Source: Eubacteriales bacterium
GTDB lineage: Bacteria; Bacillota; Clostridia; Lachnospirales; Lachnospiraceae
DNA length: 64,000 bases
NCBI GenBank assembly: GCA_030539395.1
Contig: JAUNSC010000007.1
Span: 35,116 to 99,115, forward strand
Reading direction: 5' to 3'
Part shown: positions 32,675 through 42,247 of the stretch, piece after piece
Layout: each line of letters opens with the position of its first letter
Position numbering within the stretch: position 1 is the first letter of the stretch
Position numbers and translations under genes: made by a program
The notes under the pieces: generated by a model
The model's input: the letters and a program-made list of their open reading frames with translations, nothing else
Databases searched by the model: none
Told to the model about the DNA's origin: nothing

Positions 32675-34795
32675 CTATTTTACTGCTGTCAGTACCATTG
32701 CTGATGTGGGCGGAAGAGTAAGTGTTACCGCGCCCCGATTTACATCATAGCAAACCATGTCATCGCTAAACCCATCCGCATAAGTCTGCATAATCTGAAT
32801 CATTTTATCTTCGCTGCGGATGCCGATATCATGGACTCTGATGTCCTTCGTCATAGATTCATTACTATTATTAAACGCGATCAGCATCCTCTCCGTTCCC
32901 ATAAACCTTCCATAGCACAAAAACTGGTGAGAGGATTCTATAATTTTTACAGACCCCCGCATCAGTGCCGGATGATCTTTGTGAATACGGATCATTTTTT
33001 TATGGAACTCAATTAATTCCTTATCTTCATGTCCCCAGGGATAAGTGCGGCGGTTATCCGGATCTGTAAATCCACACACACCAGCTTCATCACCATAATA
33101 GATCGTGGGTGCTCCCGGCCACGTCATCTGCATGACTACAGCCTCACGCATAATTGCTTTATTTACATTTTCGCCGGCCGCTTCATATCCCAGATTCGCC
33201 ACACGCCCCACACGGTGATTTGTTCGTGTCAGAAATCTGGAGTGATCATGATTTGACAATTCATTCATGGAAACCTGCAGAGACGGTCCCAGAAAGCTGG
33301 TCATAAAATGTCCCATTGCCCATTCAAAATGAAGTCCGTTTCCCAGCATATCCTCACGGTATTCGTCGCTGTGCTTCTCCATGCCTGTAAAAAACCAGGT
33401 AAGCGGCTCCATAAATGCATCATAGTTCATAACAGTGTCCCACTGGTCACCCTGCAGCCATGATCTGGGATCTCCATAATGTTCTGCCAGAATAATAGCA
33501 TCCGGATTTGCTTCTTTTACCGCTTCACGAAACTCTCTCCAGAACTGATGGTTATATTCATTAGAAAAACCCAGATCCGCCGCAACGTCAAGACGCCATC
33601 CATCTACATTATATGGCGGAGAAACCCATTTTCTGGCAATTCTTAAAATATAATCATGCAGCTTTGGTGAATTTTCATAGGACATCTTCGGCAGAGTATC
33701 ATGTCCCCACCATCCATCATATGTTTTATTATAAGGCCACGCATGTTCATCATGGAATTTGAAAAAACTGCGGTATGGACTGTTTGCGTCAACATACGCG
33801 CCTTTTTCATAGCCTTCCTGATTCTCATAGATACGTTCTCTGTCCAGCCATTTATTGAATGAACCGCAGTGATTAAATACCCCGTCAAGGATCACCCTCA
33901 TTCCCCTTCTGTGAACTTCTTCCACAAACTTTGCAAAAAGCTCATTGCTGGCTTCCAGATTGGCCTTATCTGTCACTCGTGTAATATATCGTGTGGCATG
34001 GGTATTATCACAATCTCCCTCTGCCAGAAGGTCTCCGGTGTCTTTTACGATCTTTCCATAGTGGGGATCAATATAATCATAATCCTGTATATCATATTTA
34101 TGATTAGAAGGTGAAACGAAAATCGGATTAAAATATATAACATCAACACCCAAATCCTGCAGATAGTCCAGTTTGTCCATGACCCCCTGAATATCCCCGC
34201 CGTAAAATTCGCGAATTCCCATATATGCAGGGCATTTGTTCCAATCCGTCACTTTACTTGTGGCATCCCCGATATAAAAATATTCCCTGTCCTCCACATC
34301 ATTCGTCTTGTCACCATTATAAAAACGATCTACAAAGATCTGATACATAACTGCGCCTTTTGCCCAGTCAGGTGTATGAAATCCCGGAACCAGCACAAAA
34401 CTGTAATTATTTCTTATATCCTTTGATGGTCCCAGTTTATCAAAATAACAGGTCAGCCGGCCAACACGGACTTCAAAAAAATATTTCAGAGGTCTTATCC
34501 CCATTTTCACTTCTATTTTATAATAATCAAAATACCCTTCTACATGGTCATTTTCCATTAGAAGAGCTTCATCTCCAATACGCAGATATACCGCATCAAT
34601 ATTATCACGCTTTGCCCGAAAACGGATTGTTACTGTATCTCCCGGCTCCGGCTCCATAGGCGTAACAAAATTCTCTGTTTCATCACTAAACAGGGCACTT
34701 GGCTGGAATACCGGCCGCATACCCAATATATAATATTGGCTCTCACTTAGTAAGACAATCTTTTCCCAATTCAAAATCATTCTCCTTATCAGCAT
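32675..34795 (-). CDS. GH13 alpha-glycosidase (neopullulanase/cyclomaltodextrinase-like)
   Basis: An N-terminal CBM34-like domain (ENFVTPMEPEPGDTVTIRFR) is followed by a GH13 barrel. The four conserved regions are visible: VILDGVFNHCG, GWRLDVAADLG (nucleophile Asp), IILAEHYGD (acid/base Glu) and ELSNHDHSRF (third Asp). It should hydrolyse maltodextrins, pullulan or cyclodextrins; no signal peptide is seen, so it is cytoplasmic. The start is uncertain. The outermost ATG (34795) is only a few bases from the predicted start point (TTGTCA-17-TAAAAT promoter). A TTG at 34774 has the best-spaced GGAG. Homology alone could begin at the ATG at 34720. Confidence 0.9.
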   Translation of the reverse strand: MLIRRMILNWEKIVLLSESQYYILGMRPVFQPSALFSDETENFVTPMEPEPGDTVTIRFRAKRDNIDAVYLRIGDEALLMENDHVEGYFDYYKIEVKMGIRPLKYFFEVRVGRLTCYFDKLGPSKDIRNNYSFVLVPGFHTPDWAKGAVMYQIFVDRFYNGDKTNDVEDREYFYIGDATSKVTDWNKCPAYMGIREFYGGDIQGVMDKLDYLQDLGVDVIYFNPIFVSPSNHKYDIQDYDYIDPHYGKIVKDTGDLLAEGDCDNTHATRYITRVTDKANLEASNELFAKFVEEVHRRGMRVILDGVFNHCGSFNKWLDRERIYENQEGYEKGAYVDANSPYRSFFKFHDEHAWPYNKTYDGWWGHDTLPKMSYENSPKLHDYILRIARKWVSPPYNVDGWRLDVAADLGFSNEYNHQFWREFREAVKEANPDAIILAEHYGDPRSWLQGDQWDTVMNYDAFMEPLTWFFTGMEKHSDEYREDMLGNGLHFEWAMGHFMTSFLGPSLQVSMNELSNHDHSRFLTRTNHRVGRVANLGYEAAGENVNKAIMREAVVMQMTWPGAPTIYYGDEAGVCGFTDPDNRRTYPWGHEDKELIEFHKKMIRIHKDHPALMRGSVKIIESSHQFLCYGRFMGTERMLIAFNNSNESMTKDIRVHDIGIRSEDKMIQIMQTYADGFSDDMVCYDVNRGAVTLTLPPTSAMVLTAVK

Positions 34796-34838
34796 AGTTA
34801 CATCTCTATTTTATACTAAAGCCTTTTCGGTGACAAGT

Positions 34839-34867
34839 AAAAAAGACAGCTATTCGCTGTCTTTTTT
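34839..34867. terminator. Bidirectional terminator after ftsH
   Basis: AAAAAAGACAGC and GCTGTCTTTTTT form a perfect 12-bp stem with the loop TATTC. It ends the tilS-hpt-ftsH transcript on the minus strand. The interval up to the ftsH stop at 35004 holds no gene that I can see. Confidence 0.9.
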
Positions 34868-35003
34868 GGAGAAGGTATTTCTTCTTATGGGGTGTTGCAA
34901 AAACTATATAATGTATTGGGGGTTTTACGATTTGTAGTATACCATGGTCCCCAAAATAAGTGTGCACAAACTTCACAAATTTCGACTTTCATTTTTGTGA
35001 ATT

Positions 35004-36806
35004 TTATACAAATAATGATTCAAACTCTTCTCTTCCGATTTTTTCTTTCTCAATCAGAAGCTGTGCACATTTGTGAAGCACATCCATATGTTCCTCTATC
35101 ATCTTTCTTGCCTTTTCATGAGCTTCATCAATCAGCTGTTTTATCTCACCGTCAATCACCGCCGCCACTGCTTCACTGAAACCTTTGGTCTGTGCAAAAT
35201 CTCTGCCAATGAACACCTCATTTTCATCACTGCCATAATCAATCAGTCCTACTTTATCTGACATTCCATATTTTGTGACCATTGCCTTGGCGAGAGCCGT
35301 TGCCTGTTTGATATCCTGAGATGCTCCTGTTGTGATATCTCCGATCACCAATTCTTCCGCAACTCTGCCTCCCAGGTCAACTACCAGGGTATCCAGCATC
35401 TTACCCTTTGTCATGAACATTTCATCTTTTTCCGGCAGCGGCATCGTGTAACCGGCTGCCCCCATTCCTGTAGGAATAATGGAAATTGTATGCACCGGAC
35501 CCACATTCGGCAGAAGATGGAATAAAATCGCATGTCCCGCCTCATGATATGCAGTGATGCGTTTTTCTGTATCAGAAATTACACGGCTTCTCTTTTCTGC
35601 ACCGATTCCCACTTTAATAAATGCCTGATGAATATCATTCTGTGTCACATAACCCCTGCTGCTCTTAGCCGTCAGAATCGCCGCCTCATTAAGCAGATTC
35701 TCCAGATCCGCTCCTGTAAATCCCGCTGTAGTCCTTGCCACCTCTTCAAGGTTCACATCATCGCCAAGAGGTTTGCCCTTTGCATGAACGCGGAGAATCT
35801 CTTCTCTTCCTTTTACGTCCGGTTTACCCACACCGATTTTTCTGTCAAAACGTCCCGGACGCAGAATAGCCGGATCCAGAATATCAACACGGTTTGTTGC
35901 GGCCATAACGATAATTCCTTCGTTAACACCAAATCCATCCATTTCTACCAACAGCTGATTCAGAGTCTGTTCCCTCTCATCATGACCACCGCCCATACCG
36001 GTTCCTCTTCGTCTTGCAACCGCATCAATTTCATCAATAAAAATAATACATGGAGCATTTTTCTTAGCATCTTCAAACAGATCCCGAACACGGGATGCCC
36101 CCACACCTACAAACATTTCTACAAAATCAGATCCCGAAATACTGAAAAACGGCACTCCCGCTTCTCCTGCCACCGCCTTGGCAAGAAGTGTTTTACCTGT
36201 GCCGGGAGTTCCCACCAGAATCACGCCTTTGGGGATTCTGGCCCCCACTCTGGTATATTTCTGGGGATCTTTCAGAAAATCCACCAGTTCCTGCAGATCT
36301 TCCTTTTCCTCTGCAAGGCCGGCTACATCTTTAAATGTGACTCTCTTCGCATTCGGGAGTATCATAGTAGCGCGGCTTTTCCCGAAATTCATCATCTTAT
36401 TGCCGCCGCCCGACTGACGGTTCATCATCATCACAAAAAGCAGCATAAACATCCCCATCAGAAGCACCGGAAAAATAGCCGTCATGAAGACACTTTCTTT
36501 TGGAATATCGTATGTTTTATAATTAATATCCTTTTCTCTCAGCAGGCTTTCGGCCTCTTTCACATCCGTGATATTCACCAGTCTGCTGCTTCCGTCTTTT
36601 AACACCAATACAAGGCGGCCTGTCGGCACCTGACTGTTCTGATGAATTTCTGCAACAGACACATTCCCTGCTTCAACCGCTTCCTGAAACTGCTCATACG
36701 TATAGCTTTCTGCTGAAGAAAACGTTTCTCTCATGCTGTACAAAACCAATACTACCAGCACAATCGCAAGCAAATAAAATCCAATTCCTCTTGTATTTCT
36801 TTTCAA
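35004..36806 (-). CDS. ftsH: ATP-dependent zinc metalloprotease FtsH
   Basis: About 600 residues: two membrane helices around a small extracytoplasmic domain (residues ~8-125), an AAA+ ATPase (Walker [10 protein letters not shown], Walker [12 protein letters not shown], arginine-finger region RPGRFDRKI) and a C-terminal M41 protease with HEAGH and a third ligand in the [14 protein letters not shown] region. It degrades misfolded membrane proteins and short-lived regulators. No ATG is available; I choose the TTG at 36806, which has AAGGAG at ideal spacing, rather than the TTG two codons upstream. It is the third gene of the classic tilS-hpt-ftsH operon. Confidence 0.97.
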   Translation of the reverse strand: MKRNTRGIGFYLLAIVLVVLVLYSMRETFSSAESYTYEQFQEAVEAGNVSVAEIHQNSQVPTGRLVLVLKDGSSRLVNITDVKEAESLLREKDINYKTYDIPKESVFMTAIFPVLLMGMFMLLFVMMMNRQSGGGNKMMNFGKSRATMILPNAKRVTFKDVAGLAEEKEDLQELVDFLKDPQKYTRVGARIPKGVILVGTPGTGKTLLAKAVAGEAGVPFFSISGSDFVEMFVGVGASRVRDLFEDAKKNAPCIIFIDEIDAVARRRGTGMGGGHDEREQTLNQLLVEMDGFGVNEGIIVMAATNRVDILDPAILRPGRFDRKIGVGKPDVKGREEILRVHAKGKPLGDDVNLEEVARTTAGFTGADLENLLNEAAILTAKSSRGYVTQNDIHQAFIKVGIGAEKRSRVISDTEKRITAYHEAGHAILFHLLPNVGPVHTISIIPTGMGAAGYTMPLPEKDEMFMTKGKMLDTLVVDLGGRVAEELVIGDITTGASQDIKQATALAKAMVTKYGMSDKVGLIDYGSDENEVFIGRDFAQTKGFSEAVAAVIDGEIKQLIDEAHEKARKMIEEHMDVLHKCAQLLIEKEKIGREEFESLFV

Positions 36807-36856
36807 AAACAAACTCCTTTCCAGCCGGCTTCAAAACAGAGTCCGGCAATACCATT

Positions 36857-37378
36857 CTATAACTCAACCACTCCGATATAAGGAAGATTTCGATATTTCT
36901 GGTCATAATCGAGTCCATAGCCAACCACAAATTCATCCGGGATTTCAAATCCGGTATAGTCCACATGCACCGGTTTTACACGTCTCTCCGGCTTATCAAG
37001 CAGTGTACACAGCTTTAATGTTGCAGGCTTACGTGCGCCCAGAATTTCCAGAAGATAACTGAGGGTCCTGCCGGAATCCACAATATCTTCGATTATAATA
37101 ACATTTTTTCCTTCCAGCGGCTCATCCAGGTCTTTTACCAGTCTTACCACTCCGCTGGATTTTGTATCTGCACCATAACTGCTGCAGGACATAAAATCAA
37201 ATGTCACAGGTATCGTGATCCTCTTTGCCAGTTCACAGGTAAACATAATGCTTCCTTTTAACACACAAATAAGATGGACTGACTGTCCCTCATAGTCTTT
37301 ACTTATCTGTGCTCCCAATTCCGCAATTCTTTTATCTACCTTTTCTTCCGGTATCAATACACTGATCTTCTCTTCCAT
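36857..37378 (-). CDS. hpt: Hypoxanthine phosphoribosyltransferase
   Basis: 173 residues. The PRPP-binding motif VIIIEDIVDSGRTL is intact, the flexible-loop region reads MSCSSYGADT, and the C-terminal VVGYGLDYDQ belongs to HPRTs. It salvages hypoxanthine and guanine to IMP and GMP. Its ATG lies within the last 47 bases of tilS, a translational coupling seen in many Firmicutes. Confidence 0.96.
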   Translation of the reverse strand: MEEKISVLIPEEKVDKRIAELGAQISKDYEGQSVHLICVLKGSIMFTCELAKRITIPVTFDFMSCSSYGADTKSSGVVRLVKDLDEPLEGKNVIIIEDIVDSGRTLSYLLEILGARKPATLKLCTLLDKPERRVKPVHVDYTGFEIPDEFVVGYGLDYDQKYRNLPYIGVVEL

Positions 37379-38747
37379 CTCTTTTCTCTATCCTCCGTAC
37401 TTCCAAAATCATTTTTGTCTCAGGTGTGACTTTATATGCCTCGCTGATGCGATAGCCTGTCACCCAGATAACCTCGTTCTCCTTTGCCAGGAGTACGATT
37501 TGTTCCCTTTCCTTTTGCGAAATCTTTTCTTCTATAAAATAAGACTTCAGCTTTTTTCTGCCGCCCTGACTGTTCACCACCAGAAAATCTCCCGGCTGCC
37601 TGGTCCGCAGAATTAAATCACTGCCTATTTTATCATAGTCAAACCATTTCGTATAGATTTTTTGTGGAATATTTTGCCCTGAATATGGAAAAATGTCAAA
37701 CACATATGTCTCATTTGCAGCTGTCACCGCGCCTGGAATAACAGGATATATCTGCAGATTTTGTCTTTCCCCATCAAACTCTCTTCCGATCCATAATATA
37801 TCAAATTCCCGCTTCGCTGACCACCTTCCGGGAAGGGATATGCTTCTGCCGGACTGTCCCTCTGCCAGTTCCCGGATATTCCGGATATGTCCTCTGCCGA
37901 TATCTTTTAATCCGCATCCGGCTCTTTTTAAAATTTCCCGTATAACATATTCCTGTATAATACCGGTCTGTTTTTGCAGCTTTTCTATTTCAATCTCAGC
38001 AGATCCTGCCCTGCAAACCGCTGTCTCATCTGTAATTTTTTCCACCTGCCCGGATATATATGCCTGCACCTGCCGAAGTTCTTCCCCCAGTGCTGCCAGA
38101 TGTTCCACACTTTTTGCATTTACGTTTTCTGCCAGCTCCGGAAGGATTTTATGCCGCAGACAATTTCTCGTATAATCAAGTTCATAATTAGTACTGTCTG
38201 TCCGCCACGCTATTTTTCTGGATTTCAGATAATCTTCTATTTCTTCTCTTGTACACTCCAGAAGCGGCCGGATAATATGGTCTCTCACCGGACTGATACC
38301 CGCCGCTCCCTTCAGTCCGCTGCCCCTCATTATCTGGAACAGCATCGTCTCGGCCTGATCATTTTTATTATGGGCTACCGCAATTTTACCTGCTCCCAGT
38401 TTCTCTCTGATCTGTTCAAAAGCCTCATATCTTGCTTTTCTGGCCGCCTCTTCAAGAGTCAGTTTTTCTTTTTGAGCAATGTCAGGTACCCGGCAGGATA
38501 TACACTTGTATTCTATATTTTGGGCCCTGCAGATCTTCTCCACATACGCTGCATCGTCCATACTTTCTTTCCCTCTGATGCCGTGCTCCACATGGACCGC
38601 TGTCATATCAAAGGGTATTTCCTGCGCAAATCTTTTCAATACAAAAAGCAGGCACAGGGAATCAGCGCCTCCCGATACGCCCACTATTACCTTCTCTTTT
38701 GCTTCTATCATATGATGCTGTCTTATATAGTCAAATACCTTCTGCAT
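37332..38747 (-). CDS. tilS: tRNA(Ile)-lysidine synthase
   Basis: 471 residues. VIVGVSGGADSLCLL is the ATP PP-loop. GHNxND-type AVAHNKNDQAET and RNCLRHKILPEL are family motifs, and the C-terminal TilS substrate domain (GDFLVVNSQGGRKKLKSYFIE) is present. It converts the wobble cytidine of tRNA-Ile(CAU) to lysidine, which is essential for AUA decoding. The start has TAAGGAGATAAAA upstream. First gene of tilS-hpt-ftsH. Confidence 0.96.
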   Translation of the reverse strand: MQKVFDYIRQHHMIEAKEKVIVGVSGGADSLCLLFVLKRFAQEIPFDMTAVHVEHGIRGKESMDDAAYVEKICRAQNIEYKCISCRVPDIAQKEKLTLEEAARKARYEAFEQIREKLGAGKIAVAHNKNDQAETMLFQIMRGSGLKGAAGISPVRDHIIRPLLECTREEIEDYLKSRKIAWRTDSTNYELDYTRNCLRHKILPELAENVNAKSVEHLAALGEELRQVQAYISGQVEKITDETAVCRAGSAEIEIEKLQKQTGIIQEYVIREILKRAGCGLKDIGRGHIRNIRELAEGQSGRSISLPGRWSAKREFDILWIGREFDGERQNLQIYPVIPGAVTAANETYVFDIFPYSGQNIPQKIYTKWFDYDKIGSDLILRTRQPGDFLVVNSQGGRKKLKSYFIEEKISQKEREQIVLLAKENEVIWVTGYRISEAYKVTPETKMILEVRRIEKRDGREDQCIDTGRKGR

Positions 38748-38827
38748 TTTTATCTCCTTAAGCTTACCGCTGTCTGTGCAGATGTCTTTGAAATAACTAT
38801 AAAGAATTCACCATTAAATTGCAAGCA

Positions 38828-40222
38828 TCACTTTTTCCAGAATCCTCCCACAAGAATCGTCATATCATCTGCAGGTCTGTCATCTACGATCCCCAGTATC
38901 TGTTCCAGGAGACAATGAGCAAATTCTGCCGGATTTTCCGTTTCTATCTGCAGGATCATATATTTCAGAATCTCCTCTGCCTCTTCCTGCGGCAATGCAT
39001 CCAGAACACCATCCGACACCATTATGATCATATCTCCATGTTCCAATATTTTTTGTGTCCGTTCAAAATCCACCTCCCGGAATATCCCTACCGGGAAACT
39101 TTTTGAAGTGACAGCATCCACCCATCCTGCATGGCGTATGAATGTAGTGGCCGCCCCGACTTTCATAAATTCACATTTTCCATTGTAAAGATTGATGCCG
39201 CAGATATCCAGCGTAGAAAACCGCTCCATCCCTCTTCGCAATACCATTGCCGAATTAATCATTTTTACTGCCGCTTCCGCCGAAAAGCCTGCTCCCAGGA
39301 ACTGTTCCAGAAGTTCTATGACTGTGCGGCTCTCTTCATTGGCACCCGGACCCGTTCCCATTCCATCCGATATTCCAAGAATCACCTGTCCATGACTGCC
39401 GGTAAGTATCGCAAAATTATCTCCTGAAGTAGATTGCCCATACGCCGCTCTGCCGGCAGTTCCCGTCAGCATATAGTAATTTGTTTCCTCCACAAAATGT
39501 ATACTGTTGAGTTCATGCCCGATCGTGAGGCGGCTGTCCCGTTCAGGCACGAATCTGCTTCCCCGCAGTTCAGTAAGGATATCCGCAACCATTTTCACAG
39601 ATACGCAGTGACCTTTCGCTGTATTTGCTGTAAGTATGATCTGCCGATATCCCTGTTCCGTCTTTACCTGCCTTATTGATTTTACACGGATGCGCAGAAA
39701 AGCCAGGCGATATTTCACCTTTCTGTCAAAAGTCTCGTCCGTTTCTCCCATATCAAATGATGTGCAGGCTATTTCCTGTATGATTTTTGCCGTTTCCTGC
39801 AATTGATCAGCTACTGCCGCCCTGTTTTCCAGCATCCGGTTGCACCACATCATATCAAGTCTGGCCCGGTAAAAACAATTCTTTAATTCTTCTCTGAACA
39901 TCCTGCCTTTTATGCAGTGATGATAAAATTTTTTATATAATATTTCATTTTCCGTTGACTCGCTGCCACTTTCCGCCATCATCTCCAGCAATTCATATGT
40001 CAATCTGGATGTCTTCTGTACATCCCTTCCCCAGCAATCTGCCCTCCTGCCGCAATTACCACAGACATTATTTCTGACAGTATCATATATTCCCTGCATA
40101 TCCTCTTCACTTAAAGCCTCTTTTTTTGACGGCAGACATTGAAATACCTCCGACAGGCTCTGGAAGGACTGCGCACATCGCTCAATTCTTCCTTTCTCTG
40201 ATGTCCTTTCCCATTCCCCCAT
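38828..40222 (-). CDS. SpoIIE-like PP2C phosphatase without the membrane domain
   Basis: About 464 residues matching only the cytoplasmic part of SpoIIE: a regulatory region with CGNCGRRADCWGR and then a PP2C phosphatase (ILGISDGMGTGPGA, MVSDGVLDAL, DDMTILVGG with metal aspartates). SpoIIE of Bacillus has about ten membrane helices before this; here none is present, and the upstream gap of ~150 bases is filled by the pgm terminator. It sits upstream of tilS, the usual spoIIE locus in clostridia. It may dephosphorylate SpoIIAA or be a repurposed soluble version. ATG 40222 has GGAGGAG at good spacing. Confidence 0.85.
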   Translation of the reverse strand: MGEWERTSEKGRIERCAQSFQSLSEVFQCLPSKKEALSEEDMQGIYDTVRNNVCGNCGRRADCWGRDVQKTSRLTYELLEMMAESGSESTENEILYKKFYHHCIKGRMFREELKNCFYRARLDMMWCNRMLENRAAVADQLQETAKIIQEIACTSFDMGETDETFDRKVKYRLAFLRIRVKSIRQVKTEQGYRQIILTANTAKGHCVSVKMVADILTELRGSRFVPERDSRLTIGHELNSIHFVEETNYYMLTGTAGRAAYGQSTSGDNFAILTGSHGQVILGISDGMGTGPGANEESRTVIELLEQFLGAGFSAEAAVKMINSAMVLRRGMERFSTLDICGINLYNGKCEFMKVGAATTFIRHAGWVDAVTSKSFPVGIFREVDFERTQKILEHGDMIIMVSDGVLDALPQEEAEEILKYMILQIETENPAEFAHCLLEQILGIVDDRPADDMTILVGGFWKK

Positions 40223-40327
40223 CTTCAAACTCCTCCACAGATTTCACTTTCAGATATACCCGTTTTCCACTTCCCACCAGTATACACAAGGACACATGCG
40301 GATTTTGTCAAAACAGGGAGGTTGTGG

Positions 40328-40357
40328 AAAAAAAAGGAAGCACCGACTGGTGCCTCC
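40328..40357 (-). terminator. Terminator after the phosphoglucomutase gene
   Basis: On the minus strand GGAGGCACC and GGTGCTTCC form a stem with an AGTC loop, followed by eight T's. Confidence 0.88.
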
Positions 40358-40382
40358 TGATAACCTCATTCTATTATGTAAT

Positions 40383-42065
40383 TTATGAGAAAAGCGGTTT
40401 CAATGCTTCCGCAAGTTTGTCTTTCTGTGCCTGTGCTTCTGCAAGGTCTTTACCCAGAGTAGTAAAATATGTTTTGATCTTCGGTTCTGTACCGGACGGG
40501 CGAACTACAACCGTTGCACCGCCTTCCAGAGAATAAATCAGAACGTTTGCTGCAGGAAGTCCTGTTTCTTCCGGTTTCTTATAATCCACAACCTTCGTTA
40601 CTTTAAGACCTGCAATGTCTGCCGGCGGGTTATCACGCAGCTGCTGCATTATTCCGGCCATCTTGTCCATACCTGTCAGTCCCGGGAATTCAAAACTGTC
40701 TACTTTATTTAAATAACGTCCATACTCTGTATAGATTTCTTCCATACGCTGTTTCAAAGAACTGCCGATGCTTCTGTAGTAGGCTGCCATTTCACAGATC
40801 AGCATAGAGCCAATAACCGCATCTTTATCGCGAACATACGGACCTGCAAGATATCCGTAACTCTCTTCAAAACCGAAGATGAAACGGTCTACCTCTCCAG
40901 CGGCTTCCAGCCCTGCAATCTGGTCACCAATCCATTTGAATCCGGTCAGAACGTTGCGCATCTCAACACCATAATGCTCTGCAACTGCGTCTGCCAGCGG
41001 CGTAGATACAATTGATTTCACTGCAACTGCCTTTTCCGGCATCGTTCCTTTTTCAATACGTCCTGCACAGATATAATCCAGAAGCAGAACGCCCATTTCA
41101 TTACCGCTGACCAGTTCATAAGAACCATCCGGGCACTTCATGGCAATACCTACACGGTCTGCATCCGGGTCAGTAGCCAGCATCAGATCTGCGCCGGTTT
41201 CTTCCGCAAGTTTAAGTCCCATTTCAAGAGCTGCAAAAATCTCCGGGTTCGGGTAGCTGCATGTAGTGAAATATCCATTCGGATATTCCTGATCCGGAAC
41301 GATCGTGATATCTGTGATACCGATGTCTTTAAGTACCTGAGTAACCGGAACAAGCCCTGAACCGTTCAATGGGCTGTATACCAGTTTCAGTCCGGCTGTT
41401 TTGCAAAGGCCCGGACGAACCTGACGTGACTCGATTGCATCATAGAATGCTTTTTTACAGTCATCGCCCACAAAACGGATCATTCCGTTCTCAACACCCT
41501 CTGCAAAAGAGATATATTTTGCGCCATCCAGAACATCTGTCTTCTGAATTTCATCATAAACGATTGCTGCAGCATCATCTGTCATCTGGCAGCCGTCCGG
41601 ACCATATGCCTTATAACCATTATATTTAGCCGGATTATGAGATGCAGTTACCATGATACCTGCATTACACTCATAATAACGTGTTGCAAAGGAAAGTGCC
41701 GGTACGGGCATCAGCGCGTCATAAATTCTTACTTTAATACCGTTTGCTGCCAGAACACCTGCTGCTGTCTTTGCAAATACATCACTCTTCAACCGGCTGT
41801 CATAACTGATTGCCACCAGTTGATTGCCGCCCTGTGTTTTTACCCAGTTAGCCAGTCCCTGTGTAGCCTGACGTACCACATAAATATTCATACGGTTCGT
41901 ACCTGCTCCCAGAACACCTCTCAGACCGGCAGTACCAAACTTCAAAGCTACTGCAAATCTGTCTTTAATCTCATCATCATTTCCCTCAATCCTTGCCAGT
42001 TCCGGCTTTAAATCTGCATCTTCCAGATCTGCAGCGAGCCAACGTTTGTAATCTTCTTGATACAT
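40383..42065 (-). CDS. Phospho-sugar mutase (alpha-phosphoglucomutase)
   Basis: About 560 residues of the phosphohexomutase superfamily. The catalytic serine lies in TASHNPAKYNG, the Mg2+ loop is ATDPDADRVG, the sugar-binding loop is GFEESYGYLAG, and the phosphate-binding loop is RPSGTEPKIK. It interconverts glucose-1-phosphate and glucose-6-phosphate (possibly mannose forms too) for cell-wall and glycogen precursors. I choose the ATG at 42065 with GGGAGTGG upstream. The promoter TTGACA-17-TATATT lies in the shared gap with nagA. Confidence 0.93.
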   Translation of the reverse strand: MYQEDYKRWLAADLEDADLKPELARIEGNDDEIKDRFAVALKFGTAGLRGVLGAGTNRMNIYVVRQATQGLANWVKTQGGNQLVAISYDSRLKSDVFAKTAAGVLAANGIKVRIYDALMPVPALSFATRYYECNAGIMVTASHNPAKYNGYKAYGPDGCQMTDDAAAIVYDEIQKTDVLDGAKYISFAEGVENGMIRFVGDDCKKAFYDAIESRQVRPGLCKTAGLKLVYSPLNGSGLVPVTQVLKDIGITDITIVPDQEYPNGYFTTCSYPNPEIFAALEMGLKLAEETGADLMLATDPDADRVGIAMKCPDGSYELVSGNEMGVLLLDYICAGRIEKGTMPEKAVAVKSIVSTPLADAVAEHYGVEMRNVLTGFKWIGDQIAGLEAAGEVDRFIFGFEESYGYLAGPYVRDKDAVIGSMLICEMAAYYRSIGSSLKQRMEEIYTEYGRYLNKVDSFEFPGLTGMDKMAGIMQQLRDNPPADIAGLKVTKVVDYKKPEETGLPAANVLIYSLEGGATVVVRPSGTEPKIKTYFTTLGKDLAEAQAQKDKLAEALKPLFS

Positions 42066-42127
42066 TTTAACCACTCCCAATATGTTTTTTTGAATTATTT
42101 TGTACAAAATTACAAAATCCTAAGTAT

Positions 42128-42156
42128 AATATATCGCTTTTAATTACATCTGTCAA
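42128..42156 (-). promoter_or_regulatory. Promoter of the phosphoglucomutase gene
   Basis: On the minus strand TTGACA (42156-42151) and TATATT (42133-42128) are separated by 17 bases. Confidence 0.75.
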
Positions 42157-42189
42157 CGAAAAGAAACGCGATAAATTCATTATGAAATC

Positions 42190-42218
42190 TTGCTTCCCGG
42201 CTTTTAATGAATTATACT
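42190..42218 (+). promoter_or_regulatory. Promoter of nagA
   Basis: TTGCTT (42190-42195) and TATACT (42213-42218) are separated by 17 bases, about 25 bases before the ribosome site AAAGGAGG. It is back to back with the pgm promoter. Confidence 0.65.
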
Positions 42219-42247
42219 ATATATATATTTATCAAAGGAGGCCCCCT

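Noticed and set aside
35532-36602. 356-residue plus-strand ORF
   Set aside because: It is antisense to ftsH, with low-complexity His/Ser/Cys-rich composition and no ribosome site.
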